64,000 bases of DNA from an uncultured Sinobacteraceae bacterium (GTDB lineage: Bacteria > Pseudomonadota > Gammaproteobacteria > Nevskiales > Nevskiaceae), in NCBI GenBank assembly GCA_903822975.1, contig CAIJRD010000011.1, positions 124,001 to 188,000 on the forward strand, given 5' to 3'. Below, one piece after another: positions 26,649 through 35,225 of the stretch. The notes below the pieces were generated by a model. That model was not told the origin of the DNA and did no database searches. It saw nothing but the letters and a program-made list of their open reading frames with translations. The translations under genes and the position numbers were made by a program. The number at the start of each line of letters is the position of its first letter. Within the stretch, counting starts at the first letter, position 1.

Positions 26649-27245
26649 ATGCCCATCCGCCTGCAGGTGCAGTACCCCGATCGCAACCGCATCGATATCG
26701 CACCGGAATTTCTGGAGCGTGGCAGTGGCACGATCGTCGTCGATGGCCGCGACAATATCGTGCGCATCGAAGAAGCCAAGGAATGCGTGAATCTCCAATT
26801 GCATCTGAGCGGCGGCGCGCAACTGCGCATCGGCTACTGGTGCATTCTGCGCGGCGTCGAAGTTCACCTGCTGGCCGTCGGCACTTCGCTGACCATCGCC
26901 AAGCAATGTGGCTTCAACGGTGCGACGCTGATTACCGCGCACGAACCCGCCCACATCGAACTCGGCGAAGCCTGCCTGCTGGCGCCCCAAACGAGCCTGA
27001 TGGCCAGCGACGTTCACAAAATCTACTGCCAGCAAACCGGCGAACGCCTGAACCCACCCGGAGACATCGTCGTCGGTGCACGCGTGTGGATTGCGACCGG
27101 GGCCAGCGTGCTGAAGAACACGCGCATTGGCGCCGACAGCGTCGTCGGGGCGGGTTCCTTGGTCAGCGGCGAATTTCCGATGCATTGCATGCTCGCCGGA
27201 GTCCCTGCTCGCGTATTGCGCGAAGGCATTCGCTGGGAACGATAA
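26649..27245 (+). CDS. Hexapeptide-repeat acyltransferase (CatB/NodL-like)
   Basis: 198 residues forming a left-handed beta helix: an N-terminal run of hexapeptide-like strands (IVRIEEAKECVNLQLHL), then a catalytic-type His in SDVHKIY (about 117-123), PPGDIVVGARVWIATGASVLKNTRIGADSVVGAGSLV read as successive coils, and AGVPARVLREG at the end. Such enzymes transfer acetyl groups to sugars or antibiotics. The substrate cannot be told. Start at the ATG at 26649, without a strong ribosome site. It stands alone between the repeat and a dead flavodoxin gene. Confidence 0.85.
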   Translation: MPIRLQVQYPDRNRIDIAPEFLERGSGTIVVDGRDNIVRIEEAKECVNLQLHLSGGAQLRIGYWCILRGVEVHLLAVGTSLTIAKQCGFNGATLITAHEPAHIELGEACLLAPQTSLMASDVHKIYCQQTGERLNPPGDIVVGARVWIATGASVLKNTRIGADSVVGAGSLVSGEFPMHCMLAGVPARVLREGIRWER

Positions 27246-27292
27246 AGCACGCGTTCCGCTGCTTTTACAGTAGCGCTTGGATTGCTCCGTAG

Positions 27293-27573
27293 TTTTGGAC
27301 CATCCAGGACTTCGTCACGCTGGCGGATGCCACACGGCATGAGCTGGCGACGCCGCGCGGCATGAATTGGGTCGGCACCGGGCTGCTGCCTGCCCACAAG
27401 AGCACATCGACGCGCAACGACGTCAACTAAGTCGGCGGCTTCACCGGTGCGCTGGCACAGTCGCCGGTCGATCTCGGTCCGATGCCGGCCCGCTGCCGGG
27501 TGATCTGGAAGCCGCGCGACTGTATGGCGCACGCATCGCGACCATCACGCAACAGTTCAGGGTCAAGGCCTGA
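27293..27573 (+). pseudogene. Remnant of a flavodoxin/WrbA-family oxidoreductase gene
   Basis: Translated by eye, 27293-27475 reads FWTIQDFVTLADATRHELA, then GMNWVGTGLLPAHKSTSTRNDVN, a TAA stop at 27428-27430, then VGGFTGALAQSPVDLGP. The sequence then shifts frame near 27480 into AGPLPGDLEAARLYGAR and IATITQQFRVKA, ending at TGA 27571. That is the C-terminal third of NAD(P)H:quinone-oxidoreductase-like flavodoxin proteins (MVWVG, NDLNRLG, GAMAQS and GDLxTAR landmarks). The N-terminal FMN-binding part is missing. One stop, one frameshift and a lost start make it dead. Confidence 0.7.
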
Positions 27574-27603
27574 GCGCCGGCTTCATCCACGACGTTGCAA
27601 CTG

Positions 27604-27636
27604 CGCGCTGGCGCCGTGGCCTGCGGTGCCAGCGCG
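27604..27636. terminator. Possible hairpin between converging genes
   Basis: CGCGCTGGC (27604-27612) pairs perfectly with GCCAGCGCG (27628-27636) across a 15-base loop, just past the end of ruvA. There is no T-run on either side, so terminator function is uncertain. Confidence 0.35.
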
Positions 27637-27646
27637 TTCAGCGCTT

Positions 27647-28237
27647 TCAGCGTGCGGCGCGCTTCAGTGCTTCGCGAATGATCTGGTCGGTGGTCATGCC
27701 GTCCTGCTTGATGGCATCGGTCAGGCGCTGCGCTTCCAGCGGCTTGTAGCCCAGCCCCTCGAGCGCAGCGCGCGCTTCGGCGAGTGGTGTTGCCGCAACG
27801 CCCGGCTGCGCGCCCGGCAGGCCTTCGCCGCTGCCCGCACCGGCTTTGTCGCGCAACTCGATGACGATGCGCTCGGCGGTTTTCTTGCCGATGCCCGGCA
27901 CCTTCACCAGCCGCCCGGTTTCGCCGGCGCGCACCGTGTTCCAGAAATCGTCCGCACTGACACCCGACAACACCGCAAGCGCGACCTTGGGACCGATGCC
28001 GCTGATCTTGATCAGCTCACGGAACAGCGCTTTCTCCACGGCCGTGGCGAACCCGTACAACAGCTGCGCGTCCTCGCGAACCACGAGATGCGTCTGCAAC
28101 ACCAGCGACTCGCCCACCGCCGGCAGCTTGAAGAAGGTCGACATCGGCGCTTCGACTTCGTAGCCGACACCGCCGACGTCGATCAGCAGTTGTGGTGGTT
28201 GCTTGGACAGCAGTTTTCCTGCGAGTCGCCCGATCAT
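27647..28237 (-). CDS. ruvA: Holliday junction branch migration protein RuvA
   Basis: 196 residues. RuvA tetramers hold the four-way junction. Seen: the OB-fold start MIGRLAGKLL, LLIDVGGVGYEVEAP, two helix-hairpin-helix units (LIKISGIGPKVALAVLSG and LVKVPGIGKKTAERIVIEL), and the C-terminal RuvB-contact domain (ALEGLGYKPLEAQRL). Start at the ATG at 28237, in an ATGA overlap with the ruvC stop; codons upstream belong to ruvC in another frame. Its partner ruvB is separated by the iron-uptake genes. Confidence 0.97.
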   Translation of the reverse strand: MIGRLAGKLLSKQPPQLLIDVGGVGYEVEAPMSTFFKLPAVGESLVLQTHLVVREDAQLLYGFATAVEKALFRELIKISGIGPKVALAVLSGVSADDFWNTVRAGETGRLVKVPGIGKKTAERIVIELRDKAGAGSGEGLPGAQPGVAATPLAEARAALEGLGYKPLEAQRLTDAIKQDGMTTDQIIREALKRAAR

Positions 28238-28878
28238 CGTTTCACCAGCTTGCCGTTGGAATCGACGCGCATCTGGCGCCAGGAAGTTGCGACGCGCGTG
28301 CCGCCACCTGCAGCACCGGCGATGCTGCGTTGATGGGCGTGACACAGGGCGATTGCGAGTGCATCGGCGGCGTCCGTCGGCGGCGCCTCGTCAAGACCGA
28401 GCAGGGCTTTCACCATGTGCTGGATCTGCGCCTTCTCGGCGCGACCGCTGCCGACAATCGCCGACTTGATCGAGGCCGGCGCGTACTCGGCAACCGCCAA
28501 GCCTGCGTGTGCCAGTGCGCAAATCGCAGCGCCGCGCGCCTGTCCCAGAATCAGCGCGGTCGCGACATTGTCCTTGACGAACACTTCTTCGATCGCCGCT
28601 TCGGTTGGCCGGTGTTCGCGGATCACGGCTGAGACTTCCTGCAAAATTCGCAGCAGACGTTGCGGCAAAGGTCCGGCTGCGCAGGCGATGCGACCGTGCG
28701 CGATCCAGCGGCTGCGCGCGCCGCTGACTTCGACGATGCCGTAGCCGGTGATACGCGATCCGGGATCGATGCCGATGATGCGACGCAGCGGTGGCGCCAG
28801 TTTCGGCACGGCAGCCGCCGGCACCGAAGGCGCCGTCGCCGCGACGGCGGGTTCAGCGCGGCGCGGTGGCCGCGCCAT
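28234..28878 (-). CDS. ruvC: Crossover junction endodeoxyribonuclease RuvC, N-terminally extended
   Basis: 214 residues. RuvC resolves Holliday junctions by paired nicks. Catalytic acids are in IIGIDPGS, AAIEEVFVKDN and PPTDAADALAIAL, all present. The protein carries about 32 extra N-terminal residues rich in Ala, Pro and Arg before the usual start, and about ten extra at the C-terminus. No internal Met or Val offers an obvious later start. Translationally coupled to ruvA by a four-base overlap. yebC precedes it by 36 bases. Confidence 0.96.
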   Translation of the reverse strand: MARPPRRAEPAVAATAPSVPAAAVPKLAPPLRRIIGIDPGSRITGYGIVEVSGARSRWIAHGRIACAAGPLPQRLLRILQEVSAVIREHRPTEAAIEEVFVKDNVATALILGQARGAAICALAHAGLAVAEYAPASIKSAIVGSGRAEKAQIQHMVKALLGLDEAPPTDAADALAIALCHAHQRSIAGAAGGGTRVATSWRQMRVDSNGKLVKR

Positions 28879-28914
28879 CAGAAACGAGCGTGAAAGCGTT
28901 CGGCGGCCGAGCGC

Positions 28915-29649
28915 TCAAGCCGCGGCGCCGACCGGCAGATCGCCGTTGTGATGCACGTCCTGTACGTCATCGAGTTCTTCAAGTTTCTCCAGCAGCTTGT
29001 GCAGCGACTCGGCCGCTTCGCCGATCACCGCCACTCGATTGGCCGGGCGCATCACCACGTCGGCTTCGATCGACTTGAAGCCGGCAGCTTCGAGCTTGTC
29101 CTTCACTGCCTGAAAGTTCGCTGGCGAAACCAGCACGTCGCTGAAGCCATCTTCGGTCTGCACGTCGTCGGCACCGGCCTCGATCGCGATCATCATGATT
29201 TCCTCTTCCTGCGCCGGATTGGCGCGGATGTCGAAAATGATCTCGCCGGTTTCGGTGAATTGAAACGACACCGAACCGGTGGTGCCGAGATTGCCGCCGA
29301 ACTTGCTGAACGCGTGGCGCACATCGGCCACCGTGCGTGTCGGGTTGTCGGTCATGCAGTCGACCATCACGGCGACGCCGCCGGGGCCATAACCTTCGTA
29401 ACGGATTTCGTGCAGCGCCTCGGCGCCGAGTTCACCCGCACCGCGCTTGATCGCGCGTTCGATCGTGTCCTTGGTGACGTTGGCCGCATGGGCCTTGTCG
29501 ATCGCCAGCCGCAGCCGCGAGTTGCCGGCGGGATCGCCCCCACCGGCGCGCGCCGCCGCGGTGATCTCGCGGATGAACTTGGTGAACGTCTTCGCCTTCG
29601 CCGCATCCGCAGCGTTCTTGCGACCTTCGATACTAGGACCACGACCCAT
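28915..29649 (-). CDS. yebC: YebC/PmpR family protein
   Basis: 244 residues. YebC-family proteins were long annotated as transcription regulators; recent work ties them to relief of ribosome stalling at proline runs. Seen: [75 protein letters not shown] and the C-terminal domain. N-terminus reads [13 protein letters not shown] rather than the commoner MAGHSKW, a variant seen in one YebC branch. Same direction as ruvC-ruvA, as in many gammaproteobacteria. Confidence 0.94.
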   Translation of the reverse strand: MGRGPSIEGRKNAADAAKAKTFTKFIREITAAARAGGGDPAGNSRLRLAIDKAHAANVTKDTIERAIKRGAGELGAEALHEIRYEGYGPGGVAVMVDCMTDNPTRTVADVRHAFSKFGGNLGTTGSVSFQFTETGEIIFDIRANPAQEEEIMMIAIEAGADDVQTEDGFSDVLVSPANFQAVKDKLEAAGFKSIEADVVMRPANRVAVIGEAAESLHKLLEKLEELDDVQDVHHNGDLPVGAAA

Positions 29650-29729
29650 AAGTGTTACCGCTCTTGACTATGTGGCTTGAAACCTTGAAGACCGAACGAG
29701 ATGAAGACCGGACCCGAAAATAAGACTGA

Positions 29730-30320
29730 CTAGAAATTGACCCGCAGGCCGATGTGTACGCCCTGATCAGCCTTGTCCGAACGACCGTCCACCGGCAGCT
29801 CCAGACGTCGGAAGCCGACGTAGACGAACGCGGGCCGGATGATCTGGTAATCGACGTCGACACCGTACTCGATGTAGTGGTGGAAATCGCCGAAGGTCAG
29901 GATGTTCGGTGAGCCGTAGGCATAGCCCGTTACACCCAGACGCTGGTTCAGCTCAGGAATTCGATAGGCCAGCTTGCCGCCGATGGCGACACCGCCGCCA
30001 TCGTTGTGACTGCCGCCGCGATCGGCGAGGAATCCGCGCACGCCCACACCGGCGGTCACACCCTCGGGACCCACCTGGCCGGTGGCGAGCAGGCCGACAT
30101 GACCGAAGTCCAGATGATCGCCATTGCGATCGCCATCGAACAGATAGCCGCCGTCGAGTTGCGCCTCGGCTTCTTGTGCGACCGATCCGAGACCGGTCGC
30201 GCCGTTGATGGCGAAACTGTAGTTGTTGAAATTCAGGTCGACCGAACCCGCGTTCGCCTGCGTGCACGCCAACACCGCTGCCGCGGTGCCGATGATTGCG
30301 ATCCAGCTCCTTGCCTGCAT
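29730..30320 (-). CDS. YfaZ-like outer-membrane protein
   Basis: 196 residues. Signal peptide (WIAIIGTAAAVLACTQANA) followed by a small beta barrel: SVDLNFNNYSFAINGA, QEAEAQLDGGYLFDGDR, HLDFGHVGLLATG, GVGVRGFLADR, GGKLAYRIPELN, VTGYAYGSPNIL, YGVDVDYQIIRPAFVYVGFRRLEL and C-terminal GLRVNF. It resembles the YfaZ family, whose function is unknown. Start at the ATG at 30320 because AGGAGGAG lies seven bases before it; the frame is open upstream into the lpdA end. Confidence 0.85.
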   Translation of the reverse strand: MQARSWIAIIGTAAAVLACTQANAGSVDLNFNNYSFAINGATGLGSVAQEAEAQLDGGYLFDGDRNGDHLDFGHVGLLATGQVGPEGVTAGVGVRGFLADRGGSHNDGGGVAIGGKLAYRIPELNQRLGVTGYAYGSPNILTFGDFHHYIEYGVDVDYQIIRPAFVYVGFRRLELPVDGRSDKADQGVHIGLRVNF

Positions 30321-30381
30321 CCTGTACTCCTCCTGACTTCGCTGATTCAAACGACAGTTCTGACGGCGATCGAGCCGGGCT

Positions 30382-31830
30382 TTAGGCCTTGGCTTTCTTC
30401 GGCTTGTTGGCCGAATGGATCGCATGCCCGTCCACCGCCAGCGCGGCTTCGTGGAACGTTTCCGACAAGGTCGGATGACCATGCATGGTCAACTGGATGT
30501 CTTCGGTGGTGGCACCGAATTCCAGCGCGAGTACCGCCTCGGCCAACAGTTCGGATACGTACGGTCCGATCATGTGTACGCCGAGCACGCGATCGGTCTT
30601 GGCGTCGGAGATGAACTTGATCATGCCCGGGGTTGCTTCCATCGCGCGTGCGCGTCCGTTCGCGGCGAACGGGCTGGACCCGGTCTTGATCTCGAAGCCT
30701 TCCTTGGTCGCCTGCTCTTCCGACAGGCCAACCCAGGCGATTTCGGGATTGGTGTAGATCACCGAAGGCACTGCCTTGTAGTTGACCTCGCTCTTCTCGC
30801 CCGCGAGTTGCTCGGCCAGCACCACACCTTCCTCGATCGCCTTGTGCGCGAGCATGGCGCCACCGGTGACATCGCCGACGGCATAAATGCCTTCGGCAGA
30901 AGTCTTGTAGTGCGCGTCGATCTTGACGAAGCCGCGCTCGTCGAGCTTGACGCCGGCGACCTCGCAACCCAGACCTTCGGTGTAGGGCCGGCGGCCGACC
31001 GCGACGATCAGCTTGTCGAAGCTGATGCTCTTCTTTTCGCCGTCCTGCTCGTATTCGACTGCGACTTCGTTCTTGCCGATTTTCGCCGACAGCACCTTTG
31101 CGCCGAGGCGGATATCGAGCTTCTGCTTGGTCAACTGGCGCAGTGCTTCCTTCGAGATCGCCGCATCGACCATCGGCAGAAAGCTCGGCAGGGCTTCGAG
31201 GATGACGGTCTCCGAACCCAGGCGCGACCAGACGCTGCCGAGTTCCACGCCGATCACGCCGGCGCCGATGATGCCGAGCTTCTTCGGCACTTCGGTGAAC
31301 TCCAGCGCGCCCCAGGAATCGACCACGCGCTCGCCGTCGAACGGCGCGATCTTGGTCAGATTGACCGGCGCCGAGCCGGTGGCGATGACGATGTGTTTGG
31401 CACTGTAGGTGTCCTTCTTGCCGTCGTGGTCGGTGTACTCGACCTTGCCGCCGCCGAGCAGCTTGCCGGTGCCGAACAGTCCGGTGACCTTGTTGCCCTT
31501 GAACAGCATTTGCACGCCGCCGGAATTGGCCTTGCTGACCGCGGTCTTGCGATCGATCATTTTCTTCAGATCGAGTGCAACGGTGCCCACACCGATGCCG
31601 TGCACGTCGAACTCGTGCTGGGCGCGATGGAACAGTTCCGACGATTCCAGCAGCGCTTTCGACGGAATGCAGCCGGCATTGAGGCAGGTGCCGCCGAAGC
31701 TGTAGGTGCCGTCGTGATTGACCCAGTTATCGATGCACAGCGCCTTCATTCCGAGCTGTGCGGCGCGAATCGCGAACGGATAACCGCCAGGTCCGCCGCC
31801 GATGACGATGACATCGAAGTTGTCGCTCAT
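30382..31830 (-). CDS. lpdA: Dihydrolipoyl dehydrogenase
   Basis: 482 residues. The E3 flavoprotein reoxidises lipoamide in pyruvate and 2-oxoglutarate dehydrogenase complexes and the glycine cleavage system. Seen: FAD-binding VIVIGGGPGGYPFAIRAAQ, redox disulfide GGTCLNAGCIPSK (about 47-59), NAD-binding GIIGAGVIGVELGSVW, IYAVGDVTGGAMLAHKA and the catalytic HGHPTLSETFHEAAL. No E1 or E2 gene is nearby. The YfaZ-like gene follows 61 bases downstream on the same strand. Confidence 0.97.
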   Translation of the reverse strand: MSDNFDVIVIGGGPGGYPFAIRAAQLGMKALCIDNWVNHDGTYSFGGTCLNAGCIPSKALLESSELFHRAQHEFDVHGIGVGTVALDLKKMIDRKTAVSKANSGGVQMLFKGNKVTGLFGTGKLLGGGKVEYTDHDGKKDTYSAKHIVIATGSAPVNLTKIAPFDGERVVDSWGALEFTEVPKKLGIIGAGVIGVELGSVWSRLGSETVILEALPSFLPMVDAAISKEALRQLTKQKLDIRLGAKVLSAKIGKNEVAVEYEQDGEKKSISFDKLIVAVGRRPYTEGLGCEVAGVKLDERGFVKIDAHYKTSAEGIYAVGDVTGGAMLAHKAIEEGVVLAEQLAGEKSEVNYKAVPSVIYTNPEIAWVGLSEEQATKEGFEIKTGSSPFAANGRARAMEATPGMIKFISDAKTDRVLGVHMIGPYVSELLAEAVLALEFGATTEDIQLTMHGHPTLSETFHEAALAVDGHAIHSANKPKKAKA

Positions 31831-31992
31831 ATCCTTTTGATCCGCCTTTTTGGGTCTTGGCTCGACCGCCGCCCGGCGCTCGAGGCCGCACGCAGACTCC
31901 GCTTCGCGGAACCAACGTCCGGCGCTGAATGTGACTGCATTTTACTGCAGCCGCCGCGGCACCGTTTGTTCGCCGCTCACAGTACCAGCCCG

Positions 31993-33627
31993 CTATTGAT
32001 AGGCGCGTACGCGCTCGAGCGAACGGTCCAGGCCGATGCCGGTGGAATCGAACACGCGGCCATGCGTGAGCGCGGCGACTTCTTTCATCTCGCGATCTTC
32101 GACATCGCCGAACAACACCGGAAACACGCGGATATCCTGCGAGGTATCGGGCAGCGCCTGCAGCCAGTCGCGGAACGCTTCGAAGCCCTGCCCGCTGGCG
32201 TTATGGCCGTCGCTGATCAACACGATCACTGCACCGTAGCCCGGCTGCTTCTTGCGATCCTTCAAGGCGCGCATATAGGCCGCCTGCAGCGCATCGTAGG
32301 TCGCCGTGCCGCCCTTCGGCGCCAGGCCATCGACGTACTGCTTGAACTGTTCAGCCGCTGCGGCGTAGTTCTGCGGCGCGAAATCGAGGCTCACTTCGGT
32401 TTCCAGCTTGCTGTCGAAACTCAGCATGTCGAGTTTCTCGCGTTGCGGAATGCGCGCCAGGCGCCCTGCCAGCGTTGCCGAATTGCTGCCGATCAGCACA
32501 CCGAGTGCCGACTTGAGTTCGTTGATGCGATCGCCCTCGGCCATCGAGCCAGAGACGTCGAGCAGGAAATACGAATGTGCCGGTTGGCGAACGCGGTCGC
32601 CGAAGGCGCTGATGATCGGCTCCAGCGTCGCCGGTTTCGACGGCACCACCAGAAGCTCAGGACGGTCGTGCGCCAGTACCGGCGTCAGCGGCACTTGGGA
32701 ATTGACCGGCCTTCGGAACGTCTTTTCCATGATGTCGGCCTGCACCGGCTTGCTGCGCAACCAGGCCACCAGCTTGTCGTAATCGCCGCGTCGCGCCGGG
32801 TTCACCAACATGAGCGGGAAATCGGCGTGGATACTGCCATCGCGGATATGCACCACGGCGAGCGGATCATCCAGCGCGTCGGGCTGCGCGTTCAAGGCCA
32901 GCACCGAGGATTCGTATGTGATGATGCCGTCGAGACGGTCTTCCTCTTTCGAGTAGACGTCGTTGAGCCAGACACCGCCGCCACCGAGCAGCCGCGCGGC
33001 AGCGTATAAATTCTTCAGCTTCGGCGCATCGAGATCGGCGACGTCGAGCGCGTCGCGCTTGCCGCTAAACACCGCCGCAGTCGACAACAGCTCGAGCAGG
33101 CCAACTTCGGAGCCGGCCGGATTGGCCATGCCGAGATTCAAGCCTTCCTCGCGCCGCGCGACCTGCATGATCTCGCCCCAGGTCGGCGCACGCTTGTCCC
33201 AGCCCAATTCGGCGGCGCGTTCGTGCTTGAGTCCGAGCACCAGCGGCGACCGGGCAATGCTATCGCTGCTGACGATGCGGCCGGGCGCCAGATCCTGCAG
33301 GAAGATATGGCTGGTCGGCCAGACCAGGTCGAACTTCTGTGACGCATCGCTGGCATTGACGCGATCGACCATGTCGGTCACGCGGCTATATTCGATGCGG
33401 ATCTTATGGCCGATCGCGGCTTCCATACCCGGCTGCAGGTAGGCGAGATTGCGCAGGTCTTCGCTGGCGAGAATCACCACGGCGTCGTCCTGTCGGGCCT
33501 GGTCTTCGTCGACCGCCGGCGCCGCGCGGTTGCGATCGCAACCCGATATGAGTGATGCGGCGATGCCGAAGAGCATTGCGGCACCGGCACGAATCACCAT
33601 GCCTCGTCGGGCACTGGGCGCAATCAT
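31993..33627 (-). CDS. Lipoprotein with a substrate-binding domain fused to a VWA domain
   Basis: About 544 residues. A lipoprotein signal (FGIAASLISGC) is followed by a periplasmic binding-protein-like domain of about 300 residues (VILASEDLRNLAYLQPGMEA, FDLVWPTSHIF, APTWGEIMQVARREEGLNL, LDGIITYESSVLAL, FPLMLVNPARRGDYDKLVAW) and then a von Willebrand A domain with the metal-ion site DVSGSMAEG, GGTATYDAL and LISDGHNASGQG. It probably binds a ligand at the cell surface or periplasm and presents a metal-dependent adhesion face. Partner unknown. The start is uncertain: 33627 gives the signal; 33600 or a TTG at 33756 are alternatives. Confidence 0.78.
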   Translation of the reverse strand: MIAPSARRGMVIRAGAAMLFGIAASLISGCDRNRAAPAVDEDQARQDDAVVILASEDLRNLAYLQPGMEAAIGHKIRIEYSRVTDMVDRVNASDASQKFDLVWPTSHIFLQDLAPGRIVSSDSIARSPLVLGLKHERAAELGWDKRAPTWGEIMQVARREEGLNLGMANPAGSEVGLLELLSTAAVFSGKRDALDVADLDAPKLKNLYAAARLLGGGGVWLNDVYSKEEDRLDGIITYESSVLALNAQPDALDDPLAVVHIRDGSIHADFPLMLVNPARRGDYDKLVAWLRSKPVQADIMEKTFRRPVNSQVPLTPVLAHDRPELLVVPSKPATLEPIISAFGDRVRQPAHSYFLLDVSGSMAEGDRINELKSALGVLIGSNSATLAGRLARIPQREKLDMLSFDSKLETEVSLDFAPQNYAAAAEQFKQYVDGLAPKGGTATYDALQAAYMRALKDRKKQPGYGAVIVLISDGHNASGQGFEAFRDWLQALPDTSQDIRVFPVLFGDVEDREMKEVAALTHGRVFDSTGIGLDRSLERVRAYQ

Positions 33628-34122
33628 CGAAGCTGTCAGGAGCGAACGGAACACAATCAGACGGACAGGAATACGGCCACCGGCTGGCCGACGCGGATGG
33701 TACCGGAAGGTTCGGCCCAGTGTTGACCGGCTCGGCTCTGTTGAATCGATCGACAAGGTGTTGACGGGATCGCACGTGGATCGCAGCGGAATCGATCGTC
33801 GCGGGATCGATGCACCACTCGAACCCCGCGACGGCCGCGCGACATCGCTGGCGGGGGCCCGAACGGCATGTCCTCGAACAAGGCCTCCGACTCGCCGAAG
33901 CCCCTAACTTCAGCTTGCCCCTACGCGCTTGCGCCAGTCGCAGCTCGCGGAGACTAAGTTCGCGCGCCTGCGGCTGCGTTTTAGCCTGCACGCGAGCGAG
34001 CGCTAGCATCCGACTTTCTGCAGCCGGGCGCGGCGTTCTTAGACTTGAGAAATCACCGCGCGATCCGGGCCGGAAATGAAAGGCGTCGGACCGCGCGGAA
34101 CGCGCAAAACCTGCGCCTGCGC
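33628..34122. other. Intergenic region, no gene seen
   Basis: 495 bases between the VWA lipoprotein gene and the hydrolase gene, both on the minus strand. Frames here are arginine-rich chance translations, and I see no repeat or clear promoter. Confidence 0.5.
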
Positions 34123-34998
34123 TCAAGCCTCGGCGTAGACCGCGTCGCCGGCGGCGATCGGGTCGCCAGTTCTTTGGAACGCGTCGAGCCAGCGGGTATT
34201 GCTATCGACCTGACCATGCTGCCAGGGATGGAAGCCAGGCTTGAAGTAAGCCAGATAGTGACCGATCACCGGGGCGTACAGGCCACCCGGCTTGTACAGC
34301 CACCACAGACCGCGCATCCACAGCCCGGCCCGCTGGCTGAAACTGAAGCCATCGACCTTGAACATGCGGCTCATGATCATGAATACGTGCAGCGGGAAAC
34401 TCATCGACACCTGCAGCATTGCCAGCACCCGCGTGAAGTAGCCGACCTTCGCGATCTTCTGCATGACATCGAAGGCCACCGCCTTGTGCTCGATTTCCTC
34501 GACCGCATGCCAGGCGTACATTGCACGTACGCGCGGGTCTGCCGCCTGCAGTTGCGGGTCCTCGAAAAATCCGTGCGCCATGATTGCCGTCATGTGTTCG
34601 GCAGCAGCGGTCTGAGCCAGCGTGTACTCGGCCGAGCAGCGCTTGCGGAAGAAGCCGAACATGATGCGTTTCTGCTTTTCCAGAATCAGGTCGACGCGCA
34701 CACCTTGCGCCTGCAGGCGATTGTTGAATCGCGTATGCACCATGCCGTGCTGGCCTTCCTGACGCGTGAAATCGGCGACCTGCTGCTGCAATTCCGGATC
34801 CGTAATCCGGTCGCGGAAGTCGCGCACGCAGGCGATGAAGAACTTTTCGCCTTCGGGAAACAGCGTCGACATCGCATCGAAGAACCGGCTCTTGAACGGA
34901 TCGTTGTCGAACCAGAAACGCGGAATGTCGCCGTCCAGCCCGAAATCGAGGTTTTGGCGCGGCACGATCGGGAAACGGGTTTGAACTTCGGCTTGCAT
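34123..34998 (-). CDS. Predicted metal-dependent hydrolase (PF10118 type)
   Basis: 291 residues, mostly helical. Conserved metal-ligand motifs of this putative di-iron family: a Glu/His pair in RQEGQHGMVHTRFN (about 79-92), AAAEHMTAIMAHGFFED and WHAVEEIEHKAVAFDV. The reaction is unknown. ATG preceded by AGGAGGAG at seven bases. The AraC-type regulator gene lies 227 bases upstream on the same strand and could control it, though that rests on position only. Confidence 0.85.
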   Translation of the reverse strand: MQAEVQTRFPIVPRQNLDFGLDGDIPRFWFDNDPFKSRFFDAMSTLFPEGEKFFIACVRDFRDRITDPELQQQVADFTRQEGQHGMVHTRFNNRLQAQGVRVDLILEKQKRIMFGFFRKRCSAEYTLAQTAAAEHMTAIMAHGFFEDPQLQAADPRVRAMYAWHAVEEIEHKAVAFDVMQKIAKVGYFTRVLAMLQVSMSFPLHVFMIMSRMFKVDGFSFSQRAGLWMRGLWWLYKPGGLYAPVIGHYLAYFKPGFHPWQHGQVDSNTRWLDAFQRTGDPIAAGDAVYAEA

Positions 34999-35225
34999 GG
35001 GACAACTCCTCCTGCTGCTCGTTTTATATGAGCCAAATCATGCGACTCAAGTACGCGCACCGCTATGACCGACGGCGACGGCCAGGGAACAATTCGCGAC
35101 AGTATGCCCGTCTCAGGGTCTCGGAGCAGCGCCCGAGATCGCCTCAAGGCGTCGCGACTTGTAATCGAACAGGTCGCCGGCTCAGTGCCGGCATGACGCG
35201 ATCACCGATGTGAACGTCGACGCGT

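Noticed and set aside
30415-33009. An 864-codon open frame opposite lpdA and the VWA gene
   Set aside because: It spans two well-supported genes and their gap, and has the composition of antisense translation.
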